The notes below the pieces were generated by a model. That model had not been told where the DNA came from, made no database searches, and worked only from the letters and a program-made list of their open reading frames with translations. The translations under genes and the position numbers were made by a program. 58,908 nt of DNA, from the NCBI GenBank assembly GCA_019120335.1, contig DWVH01000045.1, positions 1-58,908 of the forward strand. The letters run 5' to 3'. The DNA is from Candidatus Enterococcus stercoripullorum. GTDB taxonomy: Bacteria; Bacillota; Bacilli; Lactobacillales; Enterococcaceae. Shown one piece after another: positions 38,981 through 47,670 of this stretch. Numbering within the stretch: the first letter of the stretch is position 1; each line of letters starts with the position of its first letter.

Positions 38981-39583
38981 TCAATGAATATTTACGCTAG
39001 TTTTTCGAACGGTTTTACGTGAAAGCCAAGGCAATAATTTCGCATGTAAAACGACAAACACTACGGAAACTAAAGCCCCCTTAATAATATTAAAAGGGAT
39101 AATTCCTATAGCAATATACTTACTTAATGCCATGCCTAACATTTGATTAGCAGATAGTGAGTAGAAATGTAAATAAAGTGGTGTAATGACAAAATAATTT
39201 GCCACGCTCATAAAGATCGTCAATGAGCAAATTCCTACAAATAAACCTAAATAACGATTTGATTTTTTGGCCGCATCTTTAAAAAACATGTAGATTGGTA
39301 AGGCAAAAACCATACTAGCTAAAAAACTAGCTACATCACCAACCATATTGGCTGGATCAGCAATCCCTGTCGTTAATAGATGCAAGAACGAACGAATAAA
39401 TGCTGTACTTACACCCGCTAAAGGACCGAATAAAAACATGCACAATAAGACTGGAATATCGCTAAAATCAATCTTAAGAAAACTAAAGGCTGGAAGTATT
39501 GGAAAAGCTAAATATTGTAATACTAACGCCATCGCAGCTAAAACAGCTACCCCCACTAATTTTTGAACTCTACTATTCTTCAT
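38981..39583 (-). CDS. ribU: riboflavin ECF transporter S component RibU
   Basis: Membrane substrate-binding subunit for riboflavin uptake, working with a shared EcfA/A'/T module encoded elsewhere. The 200 residues form about six membrane helices; KLVGVAVLAAMALVLQYLAFP and FLKIDFSDIPVLLCMFLFGPLAG are typical RibU segments. Assignment is strongly supported by the FMN riboswitch upstream. The ribosome binding site AAGGAGGAT is strong but can pair with an upstream AATCCT. Confidence 0.93.
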   Translation of the reverse strand: MKNSRVQKLVGVAVLAAMALVLQYLAFPILPAFSFLKIDFSDIPVLLCMFLFGPLAGVSTAFIRSFLHLLTTGIADPANMVGDVASFLASMVFALPIYMFFKDAAKKSNRYLGLFVGICSLTIFMSVANYFVITPLYLHFYSLSANQMLGMALSKYIAIGIIPFNIIKGALVSVVFVVLHAKLLPWLSRKTVRKTSVNIH

Positions 39584-39589
39584 AAAATT

Positions 39590-39631
39590 AATCCTCCTTA
39601 CAAGGATTCATCTCCATGAATGAACCTATCT
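39590..39631 (-). promoter_or_regulatory. possible ribosome-binding-site switch in the ribU leader
   Basis: On the minus strand AATCCT (39603-39608) can pair with AGGATT (39590-39595), burying AGGAGG. The same GATGAATCC segment can instead pair with the upstream GGTTCATTC (about 39623-39631; five contiguous pairs plus GG/CC), leaving the site free. The two helices exclude each other. Confidence 0.45.
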
Positions 39632-39812
39632 AACTACCTTTTTGTGTAAATAAGAAATCGTTTACTTCATTAAAAATAGCTGCGCAGCTAACATAACTGC
39701 TTGACACCTTTAATGTAATCTGCATTCAGCGACTATCCACTTCAACGTATAAGCCCCCGTCTGGAAAACCTTATCCGCTCGTGGCTGAACAAATAACTTC
39801 ACATCCATAAAA
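39632..39812 (-). other. long structured leader segment between riboswitch terminator and ribU
   Basis: About 200 bases with a central part visibly richer in G and C than its surroundings. Pairings seen on the minus strand include TTCAGC/GCTGAA enclosing CCAC/GTGG and ATAAG/CTTAT, GCAGTT/AGCTGC, and CATTAAA/TTTAATG. A 32-codon frame beginning ATGGATGTGAAG is also open but uses codons rare in the neighbours, so I read this as RNA structure. Confidence 0.4.
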
Positions 39813-39850
39813 CAAATACCCTATTTTTCCAAGGGGGAAAAATAGGGTAT
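39810..39850 (-). terminator. FMN riboswitch expression-platform terminator
   Basis: Arms ATACCCTATTTTTCC (39836-39850 on the minus strand) and GGAAAAATAGGGTAT (39816-39830), 15 pairs with a five-base loop, followed by TTGTTTT. It stands 36 bases after the riboswitch. Confidence 0.88.
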
Positions 39851-39885
39851 ATCATTACACAAAAATAGAGTAAATCAAATACGCC

Positions 39886-40018
39886 AATCTTCTTTATCCA
39901 GACTATACTGTCGGTACTGGAATTTCACCAGCTCAGCCATTCAATAAGTAAGCTTACTGAACAGGTCGTGGACTATCACCACCGGTCGGGAATTACACCC
40001 TGCCCCTGAAGACGAACC
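39886..40018 (-). promoter_or_regulatory. FMN riboswitch (RFN element)
   Basis: The minus strand contains the invariant RFN pieces in order: AGGGGCAGGGTGTAATTCCC, GACCGGTGGTGATAGTCCACGAC (in part), a variable arm, GGTGAAATTCC, then CCGACAGTATAGTCTGGAT and AAGAAGAT. FMN binding should favour the downstream terminator and shut ribU off when flavin is plentiful. Confidence 0.96.
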
Positions 40019-40047
40019 TTATTCTATATTTTTTCAAGTTCAGCTTC

Positions 40048-40075
40048 ATTATACACCCATTCAAAAATAAAACAA
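40048..40075 (-). promoter_or_regulatory. promoter of the ribU leader
   Basis: Minus-strand -35 TTGTTT (40070-40075), 16-base spacer and -10 TATAAT (40048-40053). Confidence 0.65.
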
Positions 40076-40113
40076 CCTTTTTGCACAATTTATGTGAAAT
40101 GAACGACAAACTG

Positions 40114-40830
40114 TTATTTTGATAAATGAAGTAAATGTTTGACTTCTTTATTGGTTAATGGGCGATATTGTCCCGGACGAAGATTGCCTAGCGTTATATC
40201 ACCATAGCCTTCACGTTTTAATTTCATCACTGGTAAATCTACAGCTTTGAACATATTTTTGACTTGATGATTTTTTCCTTCATGAATCATTAATTTCACA
40301 ATACTTGTTCCATTGCTTTGATTGGTAGATAAAATCTCATAGCGAGCTGGCGCATAGGTCACTTTTTCATAACGTAAACCTTTTGTTAAGGGATAAAGCC
40401 TTTTAGAATCAGCTAAACCTTTGACTTTGGCCACATATGTTTTTTCAACTTCATGCTTAGGATGTGTTAAACGTTGGGCAAACTGACCATCATTCGTTAA
40501 TAAAAGCAAACCTGATGTATCATAATCCAATCTTCCCACTGGATAAATTCTTTGCGTTACATCGGTAAAATAATCTGTCACAACAGCACGACCCTTATCA
40601 TCTTCAACAGCTGTTATCACACCCCGGGGCTTATAAAACATATAATAGACGGGTTCTTCTTGATAAATGGGTACATCATTGACACTTACTTCATCTGTCG
40701 CGCTAACTTTTACGCCAAGTGTCGTTACTGTCTGACCATTCACTTTCACTTTGCCATCTAGAATCAGTTGCTCAGCTTTACGTCTAGAAGCCACTCCGGC
40801 ATGGGCAATTACTTTTTGTAGTCTTTCCAT
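40114..40830 (-). CDS. rluB: 23S rRNA pseudouridine synthase RluB family
   Basis: Forms pseudouridine in 23S rRNA. About 238 residues: an N-terminal S4 domain (MERLQKVIAHAGVASRRKAEQLILDG) and the RsuA/RluB catalytic domain with YPVGRLDYDTSGLLLLTNDG, where the Asp of GRLDYDTSG is the nucleophile. ATG at 40828-40830 follows AGAGGAAA. It comes last in xerD-scpA-scpB-rluB, with 23 bases after scpB. Confidence 0.92.
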   Translation of the reverse strand: MERLQKVIAHAGVASRRKAEQLILDGKVKVNGQTVTTLGVKVSATDEVSVNDVPIYQEEPVYYMFYKPRGVITAVEDDKGRAVVTDYFTDVTQRIYPVGRLDYDTSGLLLLTNDGQFAQRLTHPKHEVEKTYVAKVKGLADSKRLYPLTKGLRYEKVTYAPARYEILSTNQSNGTSIVKLMIHEGKNHQVKNMFKAVDLPVMKLKREGYGDITLGNLRPGQYRPLTNKEVKHLLHLSK

Positions 40831-40853
40831 CTTTTTCCTCTTTTCCATTATTC

Positions 40854-41444
40854 TTATTCTAGATTATCAGGAGTTAGTTCTTTCTCTTCAGTCAATTCTT
40901 TAAATAATAACTGAGTTTGATTTTGAGCTAAATCAGCTTCCATTTCAGAAATATCTGGTAACTCTTCTATATTTTTTAAGCCAAAATAATCCATAAAATA
41001 ATCTGTCGTTGCATATATTCTTGGACGGCCCGGTGCTTCTAAGCGACCTTTTTCTTCAATTAGCTGAAAGTTTAGTAACTTTTGGATAGAAGCACTGGAG
41101 TTGACGCCACGAATTTGATCCACTTCCATACGTGTTAGCGGCTGTTTGTAGGCTATTACAGCTAAGGTCTCTAAAGCGGCTTGGGATAGTCGTGCAGCCA
41201 TCGGTGACTGACTGTATTTTTGTAAAAGATTTTGATATTTTCCCTTTGTGGTCATCATATAGCGGTTGGCATATTCATTCAGTTCAATGGCACATGTTTC
41301 ATCTTCTTTATATTTTTGATTTAATTGTACTAAGCCTTCAAATACTTGTTCAGTGGATAAGGAAAGAACATAGCTGAGTTCATTGATGCTCATTCCTTCA
41401 TCGCCTGCCACAAACAATAAAGCTTCCAATTGACTAATATCCAA
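40854..41444 (-). CDS. scpB: segregation and condensation protein B
   Basis: Winged-helix partner of the SMC-ScpAB condensin. The 196-residue protein starts MDISQLEALLFVAGDEGMSI and has the conserved LSQAALETLAVIAYKQPLTRMEVDQIRGVNS. It begins two bases after scpA; the acidic C-terminus is typical. Confidence 0.95.
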   Translation of the reverse strand: MDISQLEALLFVAGDEGMSINELSYVLSLSTEQVFEGLVQLNQKYKEDETCAIELNEYANRYMMTTKGKYQNLLQKYSQSPMAARLSQAALETLAVIAYKQPLTRMEVDQIRGVNSSASIQKLLNFQLIEEKGRLEAPGRPRIYATTDYFMDYFGLKNIEELPDISEMEADLAQNQTQLLFKELTEEKELTPDNLE

Positions 41445-41446
41445 AT

Positions 41447-42187
41447 TTACACTTCCTCTACTCGATACAAATATAATGGCTCATAACTTGCTGCTTGTTG
41501 CACTTTAATTTGTTGATGTTTTAACAATTCCAATAATGCCATAAAAGTAATAACTATTTCGCTACGATTATATGTTGTTAATAAACTATCTAGTGTGACG
41601 CCTTGCTTTATTGGGACTTTTAACAATCTTTCTTGAATTTCGACCATCTTATCTTCAATACTAAACTCATCTGCCACCACAGTAGCCTCGACATTCATTT
41701 TACGTTTTTGTTTTTCCAAAATATGGTGAAAAGCCAAAAATAAATCAATTGTATTGACTTGATTTAAATCCAAGCGTACTTCTTGTTGATACTCCTGTAA
41801 ATCAGTTGGGCGTTTTGTATAAAATTGGCTTCGTTCCTCTGCTTTTTTAGATAATTCTTTAGCAGCATATTTATATTTACGGTACTCCAATAATTGTTCC
41901 ACTAAAGCTTCTCTTGGGTCTTCTTCATATTGCGAATCTTCATCAAAATCCACTTGTTGCGTTGGTAATAACATTTTACTTTTCATCGCCATCAAGGTTG
42001 CCGCCATCACAATATATTCACCAGCAATTTCTAATTCAAAAGTCTGCATGGCATGAAGATATTCTAAATATTGCTCCGTGATTTCAGCAATTGGAATATC
42101 ATATATATCAATTTCTAACTTGTTTATCAAATGTAATAATAAGTCTAAAGGTCCTTCAAAACCTTCAAGCTTAAATTGTAATTCCAA
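41447..42187 (-). CDS. scpA: segregation and condensation protein A
   Basis: Kleisin subunit of bacterial condensin. The 246 residues start MELQFKLEGFEGPLDLLLHLINKLEIDIYDIPIAEITEQYLEYL, the SMC-neck binding region, and end in a winged-helix domain (SEIVITFMALLELLKHQQIKVQQ). It follows xerD by 15 bases. Confidence 0.96.
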   Translation of the reverse strand: MELQFKLEGFEGPLDLLLHLINKLEIDIYDIPIAEITEQYLEYLHAMQTFELEIAGEYIVMAATLMAMKSKMLLPTQQVDFDEDSQYEEDPREALVEQLLEYRKYKYAAKELSKKAEERSQFYTKRPTDLQEYQQEVRLDLNQVNTIDLFLAFHHILEKQKRKMNVEATVVADEFSIEDKMVEIQERLLKVPIKQGVTLDSLLTTYNRSEIVITFMALLELLKHQQIKVQQAASYEPLYLYRVEEV

Positions 42188-42202
42188 ATGGATACCTCAT
42201 TT

Positions 42203-43093
42203 CTATGCTCTAGGGAAAAATTGTTGATAAGATTCACTCAATCGGCGCTTTGTTGCTTGCACATACATTTGTGTCGTTGATAAATCCACATGTCCCAGTA
42301 ATTCTTGCACACTTGCTAAATCAGCCCCATTTTGTAAGAGATGGATGGCTAAACTATGCCGTAAAGTCTGTGGGGTGACAACTTTTTGAATACCTAATTG
42401 AGCGACATATTTTTTTAGATTTTTCCATAGACCTTGTCTTGTAAAGGCTCTTCCTTGTTGGGTAAAAAAAAGAATCTGATTCTCTTGGCTATTCATTAAA
42501 GAGGGACGTACATGATCAATATACTTTTTCAACCATTTGACACATTCACTTCCCAAAGGTAAAATACGCACTTTTTGACCTTTTCCTTCAAATTCAAGAT
42601 AGGCTAAATCTAAATGTACATTTTCAACCTTTAAGGCGATACACTCACTGACTCTTAAACCCGTAGCATACAACAACTCTAAAATAGCCCGATCACGAAC
42701 GCCACGCAAACTTTTGGTGTCTGGCAATTGCAATAATTGATTCACTTCTTCAATAGTCAAATACTCGGGAACTTTGGGCGCAAGTTTTGCCATCTCGATG
42801 CTACTTGCAGGATTATGTGTAGTTATTTGCTGGAGTTGTAAGTATAAGTGAAAGTTTTTAATACTACTTAACATCCGCATAATAGAAGAAGTAGCACGCT
42901 TATCCTCATGTAATTTGCGTAAAAATTGCTGTACATGGGCTTTTTGAACTTGTTCGAAATTGGTTATGTTTTTCTCTTTTAAAAATGTAAAATAATGCTT
43001 TAAGTCCCGTTCATAACTCACTAATGAATTTTGAGCTAAATGTTTTTCTGTCATTAAATAATGAAGATATGCATGCAATTGAGTTTCCATCAT
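42203..43093 (-). CDS. xerD: site-specific tyrosine recombinase XerD
   Basis: Resolves chromosome dimers at dif with XerC/XerS. About 296 residues: SAM-like N-terminal domain, then catalytic Arg in LLYATGLRVSECIALK, HxxR region TPQTLRHSLAIHLLQNGADL, and the second His plus Tyr nucleophile in LLGHVDLSTTQMYVQA. Two adjacent ATG codons could start it. The position between fur and scpA is conserved in Firmicutes and argues for the housekeeping XerD and against a phage integrase. Confidence 0.9.
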   Translation of the reverse strand: MMETQLHAYLHYLMTEKHLAQNSLVSYERDLKHYFTFLKEKNITNFEQVQKAHVQQFLRKLHEDKRATSSIMRMLSSIKNFHLYLQLQQITTHNPASSIEMAKLAPKVPEYLTIEEVNQLLQLPDTKSLRGVRDRAILELLYATGLRVSECIALKVENVHLDLAYLEFEGKGQKVRILPLGSECVKWLKKYIDHVRPSLMNSQENQILFFTQQGRAFTRQGLWKNLKKYVAQLGIQKVVTPQTLRHSLAIHLLQNGADLASVQELLGHVDLSTTQMYVQATKRRLSESYQQFFPRA

Positions 43094-43138
43094 ATAAACC
43101 CCTATCCTGAAAAAAGGGCAGAAGTAAGGAAAATTCCT

Positions 43139-43606
43139 CTAACTTCTCCCTTCCAATTGATGTTTTTCTTGACAGTTTTTACAGATGCCATGAAAAGTTA
43201 AGCGATGATCTTTTACTAGAAAATGATATCTTTTTTCCACAACTTCCTCAACGCTTCCTAATAGGTCCTCTTCAATCTCTTCAATATCTCCACATTCCAA
43301 ACAAAGAAGATGATGGTGGAAACGTTTGGCACCTTCTTTTCTTAAATCATAACGTGCGACACCATCATTAAAGCTAACTTTGTCCACCACTTTTAATTCC
43401 GTTAAAATTTCTAACGTACGGTATACAGTAGCTAATCCAATATCAGGATTTTTACGTTTCACAAAAAAGTAGATTTCTTCTGCTGAGAGATGATCTTTCT
43501 CATTTTCAAGCAAAACCAATAATGTTGCCTCACGCTGGGGTGTTAACTTAAAACCCGCATCATGCAACATTTTCTTTACTTTATTTAAGGTTGCCATTGT
43601 ATTCAT
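43139..43606 (-). CDS. fur: Fur family metalloregulator
   Basis: A 155-residue Fur-type repressor. The helix-turn-helix region is LTPQREATLLVLLENEKDHLSAEEIYFFVK with GLATVYRTLEIL; metal-site residues include HHHLLCLECGDIEEIEE and the structural zinc cysteines Cys102/Cys105 and Cys142/Cys145. Neighbouring xerD supports Fur (iron), as in B. subtilis, although PerR or Zur cannot be excluded by sequence reading alone. Confidence 0.85.
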   Translation of the reverse strand: MNTMATLNKVKKMLHDAGFKLTPQREATLLVLLENEKDHLSAEEIYFFVKRKNPDIGLATVYRTLEILTELKVVDKVSFNDGVARYDLRKEGAKRFHHHLLCLECGDIEEIEEDLLGSVEEVVEKRYHFLVKDHRLTFHGICKNCQEKHQLEGRS

Positions 43607-43647
43607 GACATGTACCCCCTACCATTTACACAAAATGCTCAATCAAA

Positions 43648-43676
43648 ATTTTATAGTAGATTTGTCTTGCCGTCAA
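43648..43676 (-). promoter_or_regulatory. promoter of fur
   Basis: Minus-strand -35 TTGACG (43671-43676), 17-base spacer and -10 TAAAAT (43648-43653). It overlaps the last codons of cvfB. Confidence 0.7.
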
Positions 43677-44502
43677 CTTGTTCAATTAATTTTTGTTTCA
43701 TCAAATGGCCTAACGCGCGTTTAAATTGCCCCTTGCTAATTCCAAATAATTGTTTAATTTCTTCTGGTGAACTCTTATCTGTATAAGGCATAGATTTAGT
43801 CGCAGATTGGTTTAGATAAGCTAAAATCATTTGTGCATCATCAGAAATAGCTTCATAACTTCTTGGCTTCATGGATAAATATAGCACACCATCTTCACGT
43901 AAACCAATGACTCGTGCATCAACTAATTCTCCTAAGCGAGGTTCTGCATAACGTTCACTCGGATGAATAAAGCCTAAATAATAATCTTGTGTTAAAACAT
44001 AAGTACCAGCCATTTTTAGACGATAAACCCGCGCTTTCACATCTTGGTTATGCATTTGCTCGGTTGCTTTTCTACTCATGGCTTTAAAGATTTTTTCATC
44101 TGCCAAGGTAGCCCAGATACGATCTTTATCATCAATACGTAAACCAATTAAGAGTTCATCTTCTACTTTTGGCCAAAGGTTGGTTAATGTTGGTAGTTCA
44201 TCTAAGGATAATACCACCTCTTTATCTGGTAAACCAATATCTAAAAATACGCCTAAGTCTTTACGCACTTCAGTCACTTTGCTAAATGCATAATGACCTT
44301 GACGCACCTTAGGAATCTTAGTCGTCATCGCTAATTGTTGTTTTTGATTCACATAAGTAAACCCTTCTACCATCTGGCCAAGAGAGGTTTGCAATTCATT
44401 TTTATGTAGACGAAAAGTTTGACCCTCTTTTTGAACAAAATAATAATTTTCATTTTCATCAATAACTAAACCACTGATAATAGTTGCTAATAAATGATTC
44501 AT
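43651..44502 (-). CDS. cvfB: S1 RNA-binding virulence/expression regulator CvfB
   Basis: A 283-residue RNA-binding protein with successive S1-type domains (KVTEVRKDLGVFLDIGLPDKEVVLSLDELP; GELVDARVIGLREDGVLYLSMKPR) and a C-terminal winged helix (YTDKSSPEEIKQLFGISKGQFKRALGHLMKQKLIE). In Staphylococcus CvfB affects virulence factor expression; here the role is inferred from family. It follows azlD by ten bases. Confidence 0.88.
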   Translation of the reverse strand: MNHLLATIISGLVIDENENYYFVQKEGQTFRLHKNELQTSLGQMVEGFTYVNQKQQLAMTTKIPKVRQGHYAFSKVTEVRKDLGVFLDIGLPDKEVVLSLDELPTLTNLWPKVEDELLIGLRIDDKDRIWATLADEKIFKAMSRKATEQMHNQDVKARVYRLKMAGTYVLTQDYYLGFIHPSERYAEPRLGELVDARVIGLREDGVLYLSMKPRSYEAISDDAQMILAYLNQSATKSMPYTDKSSPEEIKQLFGISKGQFKRALGHLMKQKLIEQVDGKTNLL

Positions 44503-44512
44503 AAATTCTCCT

Positions 44513-44833
44513 TTATAAAAATAATCTGATCAAAGCAATCGATATAATACCCGTCACGACAATTTTCATTAAATCCTTACTATAGTATCCTACAAAAAGC
44601 GTGGGAATACAAGCAATCAATTCAGGAATTTTCAACTCTGGCCACTGATTTTCATGAAAGGTAAACAAACTTTGGAAGAAAAGTGCAGCTAAAATACTTA
44701 AAGGTAAATAACTCATAAACAGTTCTATCTTTTGAGGAAAATGAATTTTATTAGAAAAAATAAATGGCAAAATTCTTGGTAGCCAAGTTACTAGGCCACA
44801 TAAAGTCATCAATACTAGAAAATCAAGACTCAT
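44513..44833 (-). CDS. azlD: branched-chain amino acid exporter small subunit AzlD
   Basis: A 106-residue four-helix membrane protein. TWLPRILPFIFSNKIHFPQ and LFMSYLPLSILAALFF are typical AzlD/LivH segments. It overlaps azlC by 11 bases, and together they form the two-component exporter for branched-chain amino acids. The full ilv operon in the same window makes overflow export of Val/Ile plausible. Confidence 0.88.
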   Translation of the reverse strand: MSLDFLVLMTLCGLVTWLPRILPFIFSNKIHFPQKIELFMSYLPLSILAALFFQSLFTFHENQWPELKIPELIACIPTLFVGYYSKDLMKIVVTGIISIALIRLFL

Positions 44834-45521
44834 GCATCATCACCCCCACAAAGCAGCCAATTAATGTAGAAGCTAATACTGCCACCTCAGCTGAGAAAAA
44901 GCGCATCAGAATGATTAACGAGCTAAAAATACTTAAAAGCAAAATACTTGTTTGCACTGTTTTTTTCTTGAATGGCCGTTCTACCTGAAATAAAAACAAA
45001 CCTAAAAACATCGCAACGAGTGCAAAATCTAAGCCAAATGTTTCAGGATTATGGATGAAACCACCAAATAATGCCCCCGCCATCGTCGCAAAAATCCAAA
45101 TAAGATATGCCGTTAGATTTAGCCCGTGCAGCCATTGACTCGTCACACTTTTATTTTTTAATAATTCGACAGTTAAGACGCCATAGGATTCATCTGTTAA
45201 TAACGTTCCTAAACCGATGCGATTCCATAAATTTGCTTGTTTAAAATGTTGGGCTACTGATAAGCTCATCAAAAAATGTCGGAAATTGACCATAAAGACA
45301 GTTAATACAATACTAGATATTGGTGCATTTAAAGCTAAAAGACCACAAATAATAAATTGGGCACTCCCAGCATAGACTAGAATAGACATCATTGCTACTT
45401 GTATCACTGATAGACCTACACCTTTACCTACTACGCCCATAGCAAAACCAATACCAATATAACCTAGTACAGTAGGTAAACAATCTTTCACACCTTGTCT
45501 AAATGTTAAACCTGACTGCAT
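44823..45521 (-). CDS. azlC: branched-chain amino acid exporter large subunit AzlC
   Basis: A 232-residue membrane protein with AzlC signatures GVKDCLPTVLGYIGIGFAMGVVGKGVGLS, YAGSAQFIICGLL and FMVNFRHFLMSLS. About seven to eight membrane helices. It has its own near-consensus promoter and a GGGAG site before ATG. The transport direction (export) follows the family. Confidence 0.9.
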   Translation of the reverse strand: MQSGLTFRQGVKDCLPTVLGYIGIGFAMGVVGKGVGLSVIQVAMMSILVYAGSAQFIICGLLALNAPISSIVLTVFMVNFRHFLMSLSVAQHFKQANLWNRIGLGTLLTDESYGVLTVELLKNKSVTSQWLHGLNLTAYLIWIFATMAGALFGGFIHNPETFGLDFALVAMFLGLFLFQVERPFKKKTVQTSILLLSIFSSLIILMRFFSAEVAVLASTLIGCFVGVMMHES

Positions 45522-45553
45522 AAAAAACTCCCTTTTTCAAATATGATGTTCTT

Positions 45554-45582
45554 ATCATATCGAAAAAAGAGAGTTCTGGCAA
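45554..45582 (-). promoter_or_regulatory. promoter of azlC-azlD
   Basis: Minus-strand -35 TTGCCA (45577-45582), 17-base spacer and -10 TATGAT (45554-45559), each one base from consensus. Confidence 0.7.
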
Positions 45583-45602
45583 TATGAAATTATTTATCAC
45601 GA

Positions 45603-47471
45603 CTAGCGAATCGTGTGATCGTTACCATTTCCTTTATAAAATCCAGTTTTATCATTAATTGTCACGACATAGACTGGATTTTTAGCACTTGCATAACTAA
45701 ATCTTTGACTAGGCGCCACTGCATATAAATTATAGTAGCCTTCTTGGTTTTCGATGCGGGCACGTTCTAACACATAGCCGCCATCGACAATATAGCCACG
45801 AGATAAGCAAGCTTGTAAGACTTGATTTTTAACCTCTGGATTCCATTGCCAAGCCTGATTATTCACATCTTGTAAATCAGAAAGTCGAGTTGAGATTAAT
45901 GGTTGATTATCTCCTTGATGTAGACTTTTTGGTGATAATACTTCACTTTGCTCACTACTTCTAGTTGTATAAATCGGCTGTGTATTTACAGGATTGGTTT
46001 CCACAGGTTTAGGTGCCACAGCTTCTGTTTGGTTCGAAGTTTCAGTATTGGCTGCTTTAGCTTGTTTTTCTTCCTGTTCTTTTTTAGTTAATGCTTGATC
46101 AATTGTTGCTAATTGTTTGCTAAGAGATTCTTTTTGCTGGCTTTTTGCTAACTGATCCACCAATTTTTTAACATTTTGGTATTTTTCTCTAGTAACTGAG
46201 CTTGCTAATAATTGGTTCTTATAGCCATCCATCAATTCTTTGGTAGCAGATTGGGCTTTTTCATATTGATTATACGCCTTTTGCCCAATTGTCACCGCTT
46301 CATTTACCAATTTCTCATATGGTTCTTGCGGATTTGCAATTGCTTTGATAGCAAATTTTTGTGAATAATCTAAAGTAGCTTGTTGGTTAAGCTGGCCATT
46401 TTCAATAATCGGCGAAGTAAAGTAACCGTTGACTTCAGATACTTTTTGCCATTGTTGTTTTGCACTGGTTAATTGTTGATGTAATTTGGTATACCCTTTA
46501 TCACCTTTATAATTTTCCAATTGTTTGCTTAAAGAATCTATTTGAGAAAGCGTCACCGTGGCTTTTAGAAATTCAGCTTTGTTTGTGGTAAATAGTTGCT
46601 CCACTTTAGCTGATAATTTACTTAACTGACGGTCTGCTTTTTGCGTTACTTTTGGTTTGTTCGTATCTTGACGTTGCACATGTGCATAATAAAAACCTCC
46701 ACCAACAATTAAAAGCGCTGCACCGGCCAATGCTAAATGACGCCACTTTTTAGAAGGCTTCACTTGTTCTTCAGCTACTTCTTGCCTATCAACTGAATCT
46801 TGTGAAATATGATTACTTGCAGTAGCATAGACATTTTTTTCCGCTTCAGTGTCCTCATCGTCTAAAGCATTGGTTGTTTTTTCGGTATCTGATGAATGGT
46901 TACTTTCAGATTCTGCTTCTACTTCTTCAACACCTTGTACATTTGCCTCAGACTGTTGTTTTTCGGCTTGTTCTGCCAAACGTTGGGCTTCTTTTTGGGC
47001 GTTATGCATTTCAATATAGCTTGCTAAAATTGGATTTTCTTCAAGGGCAGCATCCTCAAACTCTTTTTGTTTTTCTTGTTGTTCTTGAACAAAATCGGCT
47101 AATTGCGTGGATTGATTATCTTCAGGGTTATCTTGGTTCTCTTCAGAAAGCGTTGTATCAAACGCTGCTAAATCACTTTCCGACAAAAGGACATCATGCT
47201 CTTTAGCTAACTCCTTCATGACTTCTCCGATGGGTTGTTCTTGTAAGTCAGACCAGACAATATCATCATTTACTTCATCCGTATCCGCAAACGCAACCAC
47301 TTCTACGGTAGAATCATCCACTTTATTTTCAACTGAAGATAAATCCGTTTGACGGTTTTCTTCATGCTGTAGTTTTTCGGTGATATTTTCGACTATTTCT
47401 GCGCCACAATTTGGACAGATAAGTGATTGATCAACCGGTTCATAGCCACAGCTTGGACATCGATGAATCAA
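45603..47471 (-). CDS. zinc-ribbon membrane protein of unknown function, 622 residues
   Basis: The N-terminus is a zinc ribbon with two CxxC pairs (HRCPSCGYEP, ICPNCGAEI), followed by a long acidic, Gln/Glu-rich region to about 240, one membrane helix (HLALAGAALLIVGGGFYYAH), a helical extracellular part with probable coiled coil (about 275-460), a Thr/Asn/Pro linker and a C-terminal globular domain with QNVL-like QAWQWNPEVKNQVLQACLSRGY. The start is TTG (47469-47471) with AAGGAGCG ahead. The layout resembles TcaA/YvbJ-type envelope proteins, but the role is unknown. It lies between azlC and rpoD. Confidence 0.7.
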   Translation of the reverse strand: MIHRCPSCGYEPVDQSLICPNCGAEIVENITEKLQHEENRQTDLSSVENKVDDSTVEVVAFADTDEVNDDIVWSDLQEQPIGEVMKELAKEHDVLLSESDLAAFDTTLSEENQDNPEDNQSTQLADFVQEQQEKQKEFEDAALEENPILASYIEMHNAQKEAQRLAEQAEKQQSEANVQGVEEVEAESESNHSSDTEKTTNALDDEDTEAEKNVYATASNHISQDSVDRQEVAEEQVKPSKKWRHLALAGAALLIVGGGFYYAHVQRQDTNKPKVTQKADRQLSKLSAKVEQLFTTNKAEFLKATVTLSQIDSLSKQLENYKGDKGYTKLHQQLTSAKQQWQKVSEVNGYFTSPIIENGQLNQQATLDYSQKFAIKAIANPQEPYEKLVNEAVTIGQKAYNQYEKAQSATKELMDGYKNQLLASSVTREKYQNVKKLVDQLAKSQQKESLSKQLATIDQALTKKEQEEKQAKAANTETSNQTEAVAPKPVETNPVNTQPIYTTRSSEQSEVLSPKSLHQGDNQPLISTRLSDLQDVNNQAWQWNPEVKNQVLQACLSRGYIVDGGYVLERARIENQEGYYNLYAVAPSQRFSYASAKNPVYVVTINDKTGFYKGNGNDHTIR

Positions 47472-47621
47472 ATAAATCGCTCCTTATTTATAAAATCATT
47501 TATCAGTTCAAAATGATACCTTTTTTTAAACTTTCACTCTTTAATTTATCACAACTTATAAGTAAAAACCAATGCATTTTATAAAAAATTATATTTCAAA
47601 TTGATTAAAAATGCGTCAAAT

Positions 47622-47666
47622 CAAAAAGACTTACCTTCCAACAATAAGGGAATTGGTAAGTCCTTA
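47622..47666 (-). terminator. terminator of the dnaG-rpoD operon
   Basis: Minus-strand stem GACTTACC/GGTAAGTC with an inner TTCC/GGAA, followed by TTTTTG, shortly after the rpoD stop. Confidence 0.8.
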
Positions 47667-47670
47667 AATA

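Noticed and set aside
42203-43093. Tyrosine recombinase as sign of a mobile element
   Set aside because: Gene neighbours fur and scpA and the length of 296 residues fit housekeeping XerD; no att repeats or phage genes are nearby.
46874-47206. Hydrophobic 110-codon frame opposite the zinc-ribbon protein
   Set aside because: It mirrors Gln/Glu-rich repeats of the real gene, which give Leu/Phe-rich antisense translation.
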